64,000 bases of DNA. It comes from Planctomycetota bacterium (GTDB taxonomy: Bacteria; Planctomycetota; Phycisphaerae; SM23-33). This document shows positions 43,184 through 51,579 of the stretch, one piece after another. The position numbers were made by a program, and so were the translations under genes. Below the pieces are notes generated by a model. It was given only the letters and a program-made list of their open reading frames with translations, ran no database searches and was not told the origin of the DNA. Every line of letters begins with the position of its first letter. Position 1 is the stretch's first letter. The stretch spans positions 1 to 64,000 of the forward strand of contig JAKJER010000006.1 of NCBI GenBank assembly GCA_022705325.1. Reading direction: 5' to 3'.

Positions 43184-43373
43184 GGCGGTCCTTCTTGTAG
43201 TCCCAGTCCGACCGGAAGTCGAAGGTCCCGAGGACGCGGAGGATCTTGCGCTGCTCGCGCCGGGCGATCAGTTCTTCCAGCGCCACGGTGACGGTTTCCT
43301 TCTTGGTGCGAAAGCCGCCCACTCGCTTGGCCTTTTGCAGCAGCTTGTCGTCTATGGCCAGATTTGTTGCCAT
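43167..43373 (-). CDS. vapB: VapB-type antitoxin
   Basis: A 68-residue antitoxin: MATNLAIDDKLLQKAKRVGG begins a ribbon-helix-helix DNA-binding domain (PF09957-like; RTKKETVTVALEELIARR), followed by a C-terminal toxin-wrapping tail (DFRSDWDYKKDRREPRG). The ATG at 43373 is supported by AGGAGA. It pairs with vapC and probably represses the operon through the inverted repeat just upstream. Confidence 0.9.
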   Translation of the reverse strand: MATNLAIDDKLLQKAKRVGGFRTKKETVTVALEELIARREQRKILRVLGTFDFRSDWDYKKDRREPRG

Positions 43374-43382
43374 CGCGTCTCC

Positions 43383-43428
43383 TGTGTAGAACCTACACAT
43401 CCTACTCCATCGATCGCTTCCACGTCAA
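43383..43428 (-). promoter_or_regulatory. vapBC promoter and operator
   Basis: -35 TTGACG (43428-43423), 18 bases, -10 TAGGAT (43404-43399). A perfect 7-bp dyad TGTGTAG-AAC-CTACACA (43383-43399) covers the expected start of transcription, 10 bases upstream of the vapB ATG, which suits autorepression by VapB/VapBC. Confidence 0.65.
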
Positions 43429-43440
43429 GACCGTCTTTCA

Positions 43441-43914
43441 CTGACTCATCCCCAGTTTCAAGAGGCGCTACCTGCGCAGGGCGGTCCCGCCCGACATGTT
43501 CTGTGGGTCTGTAGACTCTCAGTGACCGACATCTTCATACCCTCCGCCGTACAGGCCCAACGGGCCGGCGTAGGATAGCCCTGGCCGAAGCGCAGCGCAG
43601 GCCAGGGTGGCGACGGCGGGATGCCCGAGCCCTGCAAGGGCGGTGTAACGGATCGCGAGTGATCATCGTTGCCGTGTTGGTGTTCCACGGCTTACCCCGC
43701 CCCGTTGGGGCTGCGCGGGTTGCGGGCCTGGCACCCAGGCCTTCGCTGCGCTCCGGCCTGCCTGCCGTAGGCAGGCCTGGGCTACCTTCCAACGGGCCTT
43801 CGGCCCTGGCCTGCCTAAGGACGGCCCTGCCTAAGGTACAGCCTGCCTCCCTTAGGTACGCCCTGCCCTGGCGGCGGCTTCCAGGAAGGCGGCGCCAAAG
43901 TGGGGATGAGTCAG
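43441..43914. mobile_element. MITE-like non-coding element with 18-bp terminal inverted repeats
   Basis: CTGACTCATCCCCAGTTT (43441-43458) is inverted at 43897-43914 with one mismatch in 18. The 474-bp interior has no gene but many palindromes: CCCTGGCC...GGCCAGGG, CCTGCCTGCCGTAGGCAGG, and GGGCCTTCGGCCCTGG, which is identical to a stretch at 807-822. No target-site duplication was recognised. It lies between the vapBC promoter and the 3' end of a 12-heme cytochrome gene. Confidence 0.6.
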
Positions 43915-43927
43915 CGTCTCTCGCGCA

Positions 43928-45682
43928 TCAGTACGTCGTGTTCACGTGGTCCTTGCCGTGGCATTTGAGCGTGCACGAGCCCCGGAAGGTCCCCGTGTCT
44001 CGGAAGCTCGGACCGGCCCCGGTGGAGGCCGGCTGGACGATCCGCCGGTCGAAGTTGATCAGGTGCGTGCCCGCGTCGACGGCGGCCTGGCGCGCGCTGA
44101 CGCCGTGGGCGTCGTGGCAGGCGGAGCAGGGAGAGCGCTTGTCGGCGATGTGCGCGTGGTGCTTGCGGAAACTGCGGTCTTCCATGATGCTCGAGCGGTT
44201 GTGGCAGCCGTAGCACAGGGCGTAGGCGGCCGGGCTCTCGACGGTGTTGTCCAGCGTTTCGTACTGCCTCTTCAGCAGCGGGCTCCAGTTCGAGCCGTGC
44301 GGCCCGCGGGCGCCGGAAGCGGAGTCGGAGGCGTGGCAATCGGTGCAATAGATCACCGAGCTGACGGTCAGCGGATTGATCAGGCTGGGGACGTTTCCGT
44401 TTCGGCCCGGGCCCTCGACCGGGTGGAAGCTGGGGTTGCCCGGGGCGAACTCGTCGCCTGAGTCGTTGTTGACCAGGACCCGCTCGACCACAGGGCTCTT
44501 CATGGGACTGCTGCCCGCGTGGCACTTGTAACACACCTGGTACTCGAACTGGGCGTGCGAGACGGCCGTGCCCGTTCCCGTCATGCCCGTGGCGCCGTTC
44601 ATGGCCGGGCGAATGGCGGGCGGGGCGGCCGACCCGGACGCCGACGACCAGTGCGGGTTGTGGCAGTCCACGCACTCGACGTGCTTGGTCAACGAACCGG
44701 GCGTCTCGACCGGGTCGTGCACGCCCGTGGTCAGGTTGACCGGGTGGGTGGACTGGCGGCTGAGCAGGGGCACGAGATTGGTCTTTGCGACCGTGCCGTC
44801 ATGGCAGGAGAGGCAGTTGTCCTCCTCCGCCTCGTGGCGGAGCAGGCGCTGCCGCCCGCCGGCGCTGTGAGGGCGATGGCAGGACTCGCAGGCCGCCTGG
44901 CGGACCGTGGTGGCCCGCAGGTTGTCCCAGGTGTCGCGGGTGGCGGAGGCCAGCGAGGCCGAGCTGCTGGAGTGGGCGGAGATGGTCCAGCCTTCGGTCA
45001 CGTGGCAGGCCTGGCACAGCCGCGACTCGGTGTTCTCCATCCGCAGGAACTGTCCGAACTGGTCGTTGTGCGGGTCGTGGCAGGTGGTGCACTGGAGTTG
45101 CTTGTTTTCGTCCAGGGGAAGCTCTCGCGGCAACTGGGCGGGGTTGCGGAGCCCGCTCCGCAGGGAGGCCAGACCTTCGTCGTAGGCGAACGAGATGGGG
45201 TGGTCGTCGCTGAGGTCGGTCCCGATGTATCCGCGGTCCTGGGCCGTGATGAACACCGACCCGCCCGGCGCGTTGCGGGGATTGTACGTCTGCGTCAGCG
45301 CGATCGTGCCGTCGTGGCAGGACAGGCAGAGCCTCGACGAACCGGTCGGCTGGCCCGGGCGCGAGACGAGCGTCGTGCTGGCGTAGGGCTTGTACGTCGT
45401 GCCCGGGTCGAAGCGGTTCCACAGCGGCGCGATGGGGTTGGCCGCGTGCGGCGTGTGGCAGAAGCGACAGACGCTGCCGCCCTCGGTCGTCTTGACCTTG
45501 CCCGGACCGCTGGAGGTCAGGTTGTGCTTGGTCGCCGAGACGTTGGAACCTTGCTGGGCAGCGGCCGCCGCCCATACGATCATCACCCCGCCCGCGAGAG
45601 CCAGCAGGCTACGGCTGGGCGGGCCTGGTGGCCGGTTGTCTTTGGGCCGCGGGTCGCGAAGCGGCTTTGAGATCTTCGACAT
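43928..45682 (-). CDS. 12-heme cytochrome c
   Basis: A 584-residue exported protein with an N-terminal membrane/signal segment (about 26-43), eleven CX2CH and a terminal CX3CH (CTLKCH) heme site. The spacing is wide (40-60 residues), with beta-rich text between sites (SHPVNL, HPISFAYDEG), resembling large periplasmic or surface cytochromes of the doubled-CXXCH class. The start at 45682 has TAGGAGG upstream and lies 74 bases inside the NHL gene, a long overlap. Last gene of the barrel operon; it might be the extracellular partner of the outer-membrane conduit, but no lipobox is visible. Confidence 0.88.
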   Translation of the reverse strand: MSKISKPLRDPRPKDNRPPGPPSRSLLALAGGVMIVWAAAAAQQGSNVSATKHNLTSSGPGKVKTTEGGSVCRFCHTPHAANPIAPLWNRFDPGTTYKPYASTTLVSRPGQPTGSSRLCLSCHDGTIALTQTYNPRNAPGGSVFITAQDRGYIGTDLSDDHPISFAYDEGLASLRSGLRNPAQLPRELPLDENKQLQCTTCHDPHNDQFGQFLRMENTESRLCQACHVTEGWTISAHSSSSASLASATRDTWDNLRATTVRQAACESCHRPHSAGGRQRLLRHEAEEDNCLSCHDGTVAKTNLVPLLSRQSTHPVNLTTGVHDPVETPGSLTKHVECVDCHNPHWSSASGSAAPPAIRPAMNGATGMTGTGTAVSHAQFEYQVCYKCHAGSSPMKSPVVERVLVNNDSGDEFAPGNPSFHPVEGPGRNGNVPSLINPLTVSSVIYCTDCHASDSASGARGPHGSNWSPLLKRQYETLDNTVESPAAYALCYGCHNRSSIMEDRSFRKHHAHIADKRSPCSACHDAHGVSARQAAVDAGTHLINFDRRIVQPASTGAGPSFRDTGTFRGSCTLKCHGKDHVNTTY

Positions 45683-46700
45683 TGCCGGGGCCTCCTACGT
45701 ATTGAAGAACCTGAATGCGCTCGTTGAAGGTGTCGCAGACGTAGATGCGGTTGGCGGAATCGATCACCAGGGCGCCGGGGACCTGGAACATGCCGTTCTC
45801 GCTGCCGATGTCGCCGATGGCGAGCAGGAACTGGCCCTGGAGATCGAAGATCGAGATGCGCCCGAAATAGGAATCGACGATGTAGATATGGCCCAGGCTG
45901 TCGATCGCCACCGCCTTGGGCACGGCCAGGTAGCCCGATCCGTCGCCCTGGCGGCCCATGTGATAGATGTACTTGCCTTCCGGATCGAACACCTGGACGC
46001 GGAAGTTCATGGAGTCGGTCACATAGAGTCGCCGCTGGGCGTCCACCGCCAGGTGGGTGGGGAAGTTGAACTCGCCGACGGCCGGTCCGGGCCGCCCGAT
46101 CCGCTGGGTCAGCCTTCCGCTGGAGAAGTCGAACACGCAGATCTCGTGTGCCAGCGTATCGGCCACGTACAGCCTGTCCCGGGTGAGGTCATAGGCCAGG
46201 CCGGTGGGCCGGCCGAACCCGCCGGGCTTGTCGATGGTGCGCACGTACTGGCCCTCCAGGTCCAGCACGAACAGCTTGTTGAGGGAGCTGTCGGTAAGGA
46301 CGACGCTCTGCCCGCAGATCGCCACGCCGACCGGCGAGACCAGGAAGGTGTCGCCCATGCGGCTGACCAGCCTGGCCCGGCGCCCGCCGTACTCCAGCAC
46401 GACCAGGGCCTGGCGCTCCTGGTCGGTCACGAAGATCCGCTTGCCCTCCAGGACCGCCACGGCGTGAGGCCGCAGCAGCGTCACGCCCTTGGAGCCGGCG
46501 ATCAGGTGCCCGATGCTGCGGAAGAAGTCCGGGCGGCCGAGGTCGCCGCCGCCCTTGACGTTCTGCACGTGGCGGATCCGCGGCGCCGCCGGGGGAGGCG
46601 GCCAGATCGGATGAAACTCCTCCTTGGCCGGCGAGCAGCCGACCAGCCAGGCCGTCAGAAGCCCGGCCGCGATAGTCCCAATGAGGCGTGATCTGGTCAT
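45609..46700 (-). CDS. NHL-repeat beta-propeller lipoprotein
   Basis: A 363-residue lipoprotein (signal ending LLTAWLVGC) with six-bladed NHL-type repeats: blades such as RPTGLAYDLTRDRLYVADT, FPTHLAVDAQRRLYVTDS, VPKAVAIDSLGHIYIVDS and VPGALVIDSANRIYVCDT are regularly spaced by about 45-50 residues. NHL propellers are scaffolds for protein-protein contact; in cytochrome gene clusters they often accompany porin-cytochrome conduits. The start is 1 base after the barrel stop (TGACATG). A Pro/Ala/Arg/Gln tail ends it. Confidence 0.85.
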   Translation of the reverse strand: MTRSRLIGTIAAGLLTAWLVGCSPAKEEFHPIWPPPPAAPRIRHVQNVKGGGDLGRPDFFRSIGHLIAGSKGVTLLRPHAVAVLEGKRIFVTDQERQALVVLEYGGRRARLVSRMGDTFLVSPVGVAICGQSVVLTDSSLNKLFVLDLEGQYVRTIDKPGGFGRPTGLAYDLTRDRLYVADTLAHEICVFDFSSGRLTQRIGRPGPAVGEFNFPTHLAVDAQRRLYVTDSMNFRVQVFDPEGKYIYHMGRQGDGSGYLAVPKAVAIDSLGHIYIVDSYFGRISIFDLQGQFLLAIGDIGSENGMFQVPGALVIDSANRIYVCDTFNERIQVLQYVGGPGNVEDLKAASRPAAQRQPATRPAQP

Positions 46701-46701
46701 G

Positions 46702-48738
46702 TCAGAATCTTCGTCGCACCGTGACGTAGACCGAGTCCGCGTCGCCGGTGGTCTGTTCCTGCTCGAACATGTCGTGGCGGTACTCCAGCGTGAAGTCCAG
46801 CTTACCGTATCGCCACTCCAGTACAAAGCCGTTCCGCCACAGCATGGAGTTCTGGCGCCCGCTGCTGTCCGTCAGGTCGCTGCGGAGGCGAACGAGCAGG
46901 TTGCGGTGGAGCTTGGCCGTCAGGGCGGCGTTGTAGCCGAGCATCGTCAAGCGGTCCTGGTTCGGCCCAAGCTTGAACTCCTCCACGTTCTGGTAGTTGG
47001 TCCTCCCGGCGTGGGCCCCGACCGACAGGTCCAGGTCCCGGTGCAACTGCGTGCGGTAGTTGGCGCGGAGGCGGTCGGCCGTCCACGGGGGGGACAGTTC
47101 CAGGTCCATTTCCTCGTGTTCCACCGACACCGTCAGCCCCTTCCAGTCCACCTCCGACCCGACCAGGATGTCCGTCTGGTTCTCCAGGTTGCCCGGGTCC
47201 ATGCCCGAGCGCAGGGTCTCTCTCTGAAGCCGCAAGTCCGTGTAGAACGAGACGGGGATATCCTTGAGGCGGAGCTTCTGACGCCAGTTGAACAGCCCGG
47301 TTTCATACTCGGCCTGGCCGGTCGTGGTAACGGCATAGTCCACCAGGACGGCCTGCCCGTCCAGGATGTCGCCGGTGGGGATGCGGGCGATCTCGGTGAA
47401 GGCCCCGATCCGCTGGGTAAGGAAGTCCACTCCCTCGACGTAGACAATCGTGCGGGCGAGGTTGGAGACGGTGAGGGCGCCGATCACGTTGGGCTCAGCG
47501 AGGCGGACGAAGGTGATGCCGGGAAGGCTGATCGTCTCGCCGCGGATGAACCGATTTCCCCCGCCGTTCTGGAGTTTCGTACGCTCCAGGCCGAAGCCCA
47601 GGTTGCACGTGTAGAGCCCGATGTCGGTCTTCTTGCGGTAGTCCAGGTCCAGAGACCCGCCCAGCGAGTCCTGGCTGCCGCCGGTGAACTCCTGTCGCGC
47701 GGCCAGCAGGCGGCCCGTGACGTCCAGGCTCTTGTAGAATCTCTTGCGGAAGCCGACCTCGCCCTGCGCCAACCGGTCTTCGTCGTCGTCGAACGTGTCC
47801 TGATCGTACAGCACGCGGTAGAACGTGGAGAAGGTCTTTGTGTGCGCCAGGTCCAGGCTCTGGTCGAAGGAGAAGACCTGGTTGTTCAAGAACCCCTTGC
47901 GGTCCAGAAACCGAATGCGCCCGGACAGGTTGTTCTGCCGGGTCTTGGGCCCGAATTTCCAGATGTTGTTGAGCGTCAGCTCGTGGCTGGTGTCGGGCAG
48001 GTCCACCTGGGTGCTCCCCCCGCCGGCGCCCATGAACTCCGACGTCTCGTCGGTATCCATGAAGTCGTAGCTGAACTTGGTCAGCCAGTCGCGGTCGCGA
48101 TTGTCGCTCAATTCGAATCGCAGGTGATTGCTCTTGCGGTCGGTCTCGCGCAGGCCGCCGCTATCGCTGTGGTCAACCTGCTCGCCCAGCAGCGAAGCGA
48201 AGATCGGCGTCTTGTACATCACCTCCATCCCGTGGCGGGCCTCTTGCGTCTCCACGCTCTGGGCAAAATCGCGGTCCTGCTGCGACTGGTCGAAGCTGGC
48301 GAAGGGGCGAAACGCGAAGGTCTTCTCCTTCAGGAACAAGCCCGAGAGGTTGTAGCCGAGCAAGACGCCGTCGGTGGCGAAATCCTGCTGGTCTATCGTG
48401 AGCCGTTCCTGCATGGCGCCCAGGCGGAAGTTCGCGTGCCAGTCGCAGAAGTTCGGGTGATAGGCGTAGCCCGAGGTCTTCAGCTCGACCCCCTCGCGAA
48501 GGTACAACTCCCGCTCGCGGGTCTCGAAGCCCTGGCTGTCCTGATTCTGGCGTTTGGCGTGCCCGTCGAGGAAGAACTCCCCGCCCACGCGGTTGATGTA
48601 GAAGCTGCGAATGGGGACCTGCGCGGCCACGCGCGACTGCCCCGCAGACAGGATCTCCGGCTGGGCCAGCGGGATCGCCCACGCGGCGGCCAGAGCAGCG
48701 GCTGCGATCCAGCGCCCGGCGGCGCCGCGGGGGCTCAT
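46702..48738 (-). CDS. Outer-membrane beta-barrel protein, probable electron-conduit porin
   Basis: A 678-residue protein with a signal peptide (cleavage about PLAQPEILSAG) and, throughout, alternating amphipathic strands with aromatic ends (RELYLREGVELKTSGYAY, NLSGLFLKEKTFAFRPFASF, FTLEYRHDMF), ending in a C-terminal Phe as outer-membrane proteins do. Length is close to MtrB/PioB-type 26-strand porins (about 700), but no close sequence match is recognised. It is flanked by multiheme cytochromes and an NHL protein in a 4-gene operon and overlaps the 10-heme gene by 4 bp, so a porin-cytochrome conduit for extracellular electron transfer is the best reading. Confidence 0.78.
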   Translation of the reverse strand: MSPRGAAGRWIAAAALAAAWAIPLAQPEILSAGQSRVAAQVPIRSFYINRVGGEFFLDGHAKRQNQDSQGFETRERELYLREGVELKTSGYAYHPNFCDWHANFRLGAMQERLTIDQQDFATDGVLLGYNLSGLFLKEKTFAFRPFASFDQSQQDRDFAQSVETQEARHGMEVMYKTPIFASLLGEQVDHSDSGGLRETDRKSNHLRFELSDNRDRDWLTKFSYDFMDTDETSEFMGAGGGSTQVDLPDTSHELTLNNIWKFGPKTRQNNLSGRIRFLDRKGFLNNQVFSFDQSLDLAHTKTFSTFYRVLYDQDTFDDDEDRLAQGEVGFRKRFYKSLDVTGRLLAARQEFTGGSQDSLGGSLDLDYRKKTDIGLYTCNLGFGLERTKLQNGGGNRFIRGETISLPGITFVRLAEPNVIGALTVSNLARTIVYVEGVDFLTQRIGAFTEIARIPTGDILDGQAVLVDYAVTTTGQAEYETGLFNWRQKLRLKDIPVSFYTDLRLQRETLRSGMDPGNLENQTDILVGSEVDWKGLTVSVEHEEMDLELSPPWTADRLRANYRTQLHRDLDLSVGAHAGRTNYQNVEEFKLGPNQDRLTMLGYNAALTAKLHRNLLVRLRSDLTDSSGRQNSMLWRNGFVLEWRYGKLDFTLEYRHDMFEQEQTTGDADSVYVTVRRRF

Positions 48739-50054
48739 GGCGTATCTCCCGTTTCGGCGGGCCGGGTCGCTGTCGGCCTCGGTCCGAGCAGGCGAGGAGC
48801 CCCGCGAGCCGGTTGAGTCGCCGGACCCGTGCTCGGCTGGATGGCCGGGCGGGTCGCCGGCTGGGTTGTCGGCTGGCTCGTCGAGAACAGGAAAGGCTGC
48901 CCGCTCTCGCGGAGCAGGTGCGGCCGTTGTGAATAGTGGCCCTTATGGCAGGTCAGGCACTCGGCCGCCGACAGCTTGGGGTGCTTCTCGGACAGCTTGT
49001 TCAAGGGGTGGCAGCCGTCGCAGAGCTTCTGGGCCTGCGGGCGGACCAGGCTCGGCAGGGGCGACTTGTGGGCCGTGTGACATGCCGTGCATTTGCCCTC
49101 GGCCACCGGCTTGTGCAGCTTGAGCCCCGGCGGGGGTTGGATGCGGGGCGAGCCCGGTTTGGGTACAAGCGGCTCGATCGCCCGCTCGCCGCCCGAGGGC
49201 GCAGGGGCGGCCGGCCGGGTGGCAACCGGCCGGGAGGCCGGCGCCGTCGTCGCCACGGCGGGTCCGCCGTGGCAGGAGACGCACTTGCCCTCGACGTCGC
49301 CGATCAGGCCGAACGACCGCTCGGACTGGTGGCAGTTCTGGCACTGGGCGCGAGTCCACTCCGTGTGGGCCATCCCGACGAACGGCATGCTTCTGCGCCG
49401 CCGTTGGTACGTGCCGGCATCCACGATCAGCAGCGTGTTGCCGGCCAGGTGCGGGTCGTGGCACTTGGCGCAAGCCCACTGCCGGATCCCCTGATGGTAC
49501 GGCGCCGCCAGGGTCGGCTTCTCTTCGTGGCAGGAGAAGCACAACTCGCGTTCGGGACGTTTGAGCAGGTGAGGATACTGGGCCTTGTGGGCCTGGTGGC
49601 AGAAGTTGCACATCCCGGCGGCAACCGGCCCGTGCATCCACTCGTTGGCGGCCAGCTTGTAATAGTCTGCGTGGCAGGTGCGGCAGGTGCCCCAGGCGGT
49701 CTCGCCGGTGAAGGAGGTCTCGCGGACGTGGCACTGGGTGCACTGTCGGCGTTCGAACGGTGCGTGGAGGAACGAGAAGGGCAGTTCCTCCGCCTGGCCC
49801 GGTCTGGTGGCCGGACGACTTCGAGCCACGCGGACCGTGCCCGGTTCTTCATCCTCGTCGGGCGGGCCGTAGGGAACCCCGACCTGCGGGGGGACGGGCA
49901 CGCCGTCGAAGAAGAAGGAGAGCACCCGATATCTCGCGACCGGCCCGCATCCCATGAACAGCACGAGCAGCGCCAACAGCGCAAAAGGCAGGCGCGCAAA
50001 TGCGCGCCGAACGAGGCGGCTCGGTCCATCGGCTGAGCTGCTATTGCGGGGCAA
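48735..50054 (-). CDS. Decaheme cytochrome c lipoprotein
   Basis: A 439-residue protein with an N-terminal membrane/lipoprotein signal (FALLALLVLFMGC; lipid Cys about 36) directly followed by RYRVLSFFFDGVPVPP, a segment common in multiheme cytochromes of this kind, and ten CX2CH sites in repeated HxP...CxxCH units. The C-terminus is Thr/Gln/Pro-rich. TTG is used as start at 50054, with GGAGAG four bases upstream. First gene of the barrel operon and preceded by a sigma-54-type promoter. Ten hemes recall MtrA/MtrC-size wires; it may be the periplasmic insert of the conduit. Confidence 0.88.
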   Translation of the reverse strand: MPRNSSSADGPSRLVRRAFARLPFALLALLVLFMGCGPVARYRVLSFFFDGVPVPPQVGVPYGPPDEDEEPGTVRVARSRPATRPGQAEELPFSFLHAPFERRQCTQCHVRETSFTGETAWGTCRTCHADYYKLAANEWMHGPVAAGMCNFCHQAHKAQYPHLLKRPERELCFSCHEEKPTLAAPYHQGIRQWACAKCHDPHLAGNTLLIVDAGTYQRRRRSMPFVGMAHTEWTRAQCQNCHQSERSFGLIGDVEGKCVSCHGGPAVATTAPASRPVATRPAAPAPSGGERAIEPLVPKPGSPRIQPPPGLKLHKPVAEGKCTACHTAHKSPLPSLVRPQAQKLCDGCHPLNKLSEKHPKLSAAECLTCHKGHYSQRPHLLRESGQPFLFSTSQPTTQPATRPAIQPSTGPATQPARGAPRLLGPRPTATRPAETGDTP

Positions 50055-50099
50055 ACGTCTCTCCAGGCGCCAAAACCGGACTGTATTCCTCGGAATTCC

Positions 50100-50115
50100 A
50101 GCAAATTACGTGCCC
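50100..50115 (-). promoter_or_regulatory. Sigma-54 (-24/-12) promoter of the barrel/cytochrome operon
   Basis: On the minus strand GGGCACGTAATTTGCT matches TGGCACG-N4-TTGCW at 11 of 12 fixed positions (first base only differs) with correct spacing. Initiation near 50089 would give a leader of about 35 bases before the TTG start. Confidence 0.78.
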
Positions 50116-50272
50116 AAGGGCCCATCCGAAGATGTAATAGGTGATTATACGCCCCAAAAAACTCGACCCTCGGCAGCAGGCCACTTCTTGAGCCACCCCA
50201 AGGCAAACCGGGAGCCCCCGGATGACTTTCGGAACGTTTTATTCTGCCGCAGGCGGCCTGTTATTGTGCGAC

Positions 50273-50288
50273 AGGAATAGAATTTGCT
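50273..50288 (+). promoter_or_regulatory. Weaker sigma-54-like promoter of the second NHL gene
   Basis: AGGAATAGAATTTGCT keeps GG-N10-GC and TTGCT but not the CACG part of the -24 box. Initiation near 50299 would leave about 25 bases before the ATG at 50324. It faces the barrel-operon promoter from the other side of a 270-bp divergent region. Confidence 0.45.
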
Positions 50289-50323
50289 GACGTTCGCTCG
50301 TGCATGAGAACTGGAGCCGACCT

Positions 50324-51475
50324 ATGACCAGAAACCGAATCGTCGCGTCGTTGACCCTGATGGCCGCAGCGACGGCCTTCCTGGCGGGATGCCAGAAGCC
50401 CCAGCCCAAGGCCGCCGCGATATTCTACCCTCCGGCGCCTGATCTGCCGCGCCTCCAGTTCCTGACCAGCTTCGCCGACCCCGAGGTGTGGGTAAAGAAG
50501 AAGTCCTCGTTCGCCGACGTGATCGTCGGGGCGGAGCCGACCGGTGAAAGGGACATCAAGAGCCCCTACGGGATAGCCGCCCGCGACGGGAAGATCTACA
50601 TCTGCGACATCGGGCGATCCGTGGTCCACGTGATCGACCTGTCCGGACGGACCTACAGCAAGCTCGGCGGCAAGGACCAGATCCGGACCCCCGTCAGCAT
50701 CACCATCGCCCCCGACGGCACGCGGTACGTCTGCGACACCGGACTGGGCAAGGTGGCGATCTACGACGCCCAGGACCGGTTCGTCCGCCACATCGGGGAT
50801 CCGCAACGGGCCGTGCCGAGCGATCTGGCCGTCGACGGGCAGACGCTGGTGGTGGCCAACCGCCTGGCCTCCACCGTGGAAGTGTGGGACAAGAGCGGCA
50901 AACTGCTCAAGACCATCGCCCGAAAAGGGCGAGCGCCCGGCGAACTCCAGATGCCGTTCTTCCTGGACATCAACCCGGCCGGCGAGATCTTCGTCACCGA
51001 CGCCTTCGCCAGCATCGTCAACGTCTACGACCGCGAAGGGCGCTACCTTCGCTCGCTGGGCGCCCCGGGCGACCGCCCCGGATTCTTCGCCCGCCCCAAG
51101 GGCATCGCCGTCGGCCCCAACGGCAACATCTTCATCGCCGACGCGCAATGGGAAGCGGTCCAGGTCTTCGCGCCGCAGGGCCACGTGCTGTTGAGCTTCG
51201 GCGAATCCGGCACCGCCCCTCACGACATGAGCATGCCGGCAGGTCTTGCCTTCGACAACTCCACCCTCGAGTACTTCCGCTCCTTCGTCGACCCGGGATT
51301 CCAGGCCGAAACCCTCCTGTTCGTCTGCAACCAGCAGGGGCGGAGCAACAACAAGATCCTGGTCTACGCGTTCGGAAACACTGAGAAAGCCAAGGCGATA
51401 GCGGCCACCCGCCCGGCCGCCAAGCCGGCCTCGCGACCGGTAGCCACTCAGCCGGCGACGCCAGGCGAGCCCTGA
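50324..51475 (+). CDS. NHL-repeat lipoprotein, divergent from the barrel operon
   Basis: A 383-residue lipoprotein (signal ending ATAFLAGC) with six NHL-type blades, for example SPYGIAARDGKIYICDI, TPVSITIAPDGTRYVCDT, MPFFLDINPAGEIFVTDA and RPKGIAVGPNGNIFIADA. A Pro/Ala/Thr tail ends it. It resembles the NHL protein inside the barrel operon in size and linker and is probably its paralogue. GGAG precedes the ATG at 50324. A hairpin terminator follows the stop. Confidence 0.85.
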   Translation: MTRNRIVASLTLMAAATAFLAGCQKPQPKAAAIFYPPAPDLPRLQFLTSFADPEVWVKKKSSFADVIVGAEPTGERDIKSPYGIAARDGKIYICDIGRSVVHVIDLSGRTYSKLGGKDQIRTPVSITIAPDGTRYVCDTGLGKVAIYDAQDRFVRHIGDPQRAVPSDLAVDGQTLVVANRLASTVEVWDKSGKLLKTIARKGRAPGELQMPFFLDINPAGEIFVTDAFASIVNVYDREGRYLRSLGAPGDRPGFFARPKGIAVGPNGNIFIADAQWEAVQVFAPQGHVLLSFGESGTAPHDMSMPAGLAFDNSTLEYFRSFVDPGFQAETLLFVCNQQGRSNNKILVYAFGNTEKAKAIAATRPAAKPASRPVATQPATPGEP

Positions 51476-51499
51476 CGCTTGCAGACCCGACAACCCAAA

Positions 51500-51534
51500 C
51501 GGGAAGCCTGGGATCCGGCATCCCACGCTTCCCG
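51500..51534. terminator. Bidirectional terminator hairpin
   Basis: CGGGAAGC and TGGGAT (51500-51514) pair with ATCCCA and GCTTCCCG (51520-51534) with one C-C mismatch. T-rich bases occur on both sides (TCCTGTTT; GTTTGG on the minus strand). It lies between the convergent NHL and tetraheme genes. Confidence 0.6.
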
Positions 51535-51579
51535 TCCTGTTTCGGCCCGCGGGCCCTTGCCCCCCGTCCACCCGGTGAA

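Noticed and set aside
43441..43914. CRISPR array or structured riboswitch
   Set aside because: Repeats are palindromic and unequal, not evenly spaced direct repeats, and no aptamer core is recognised.
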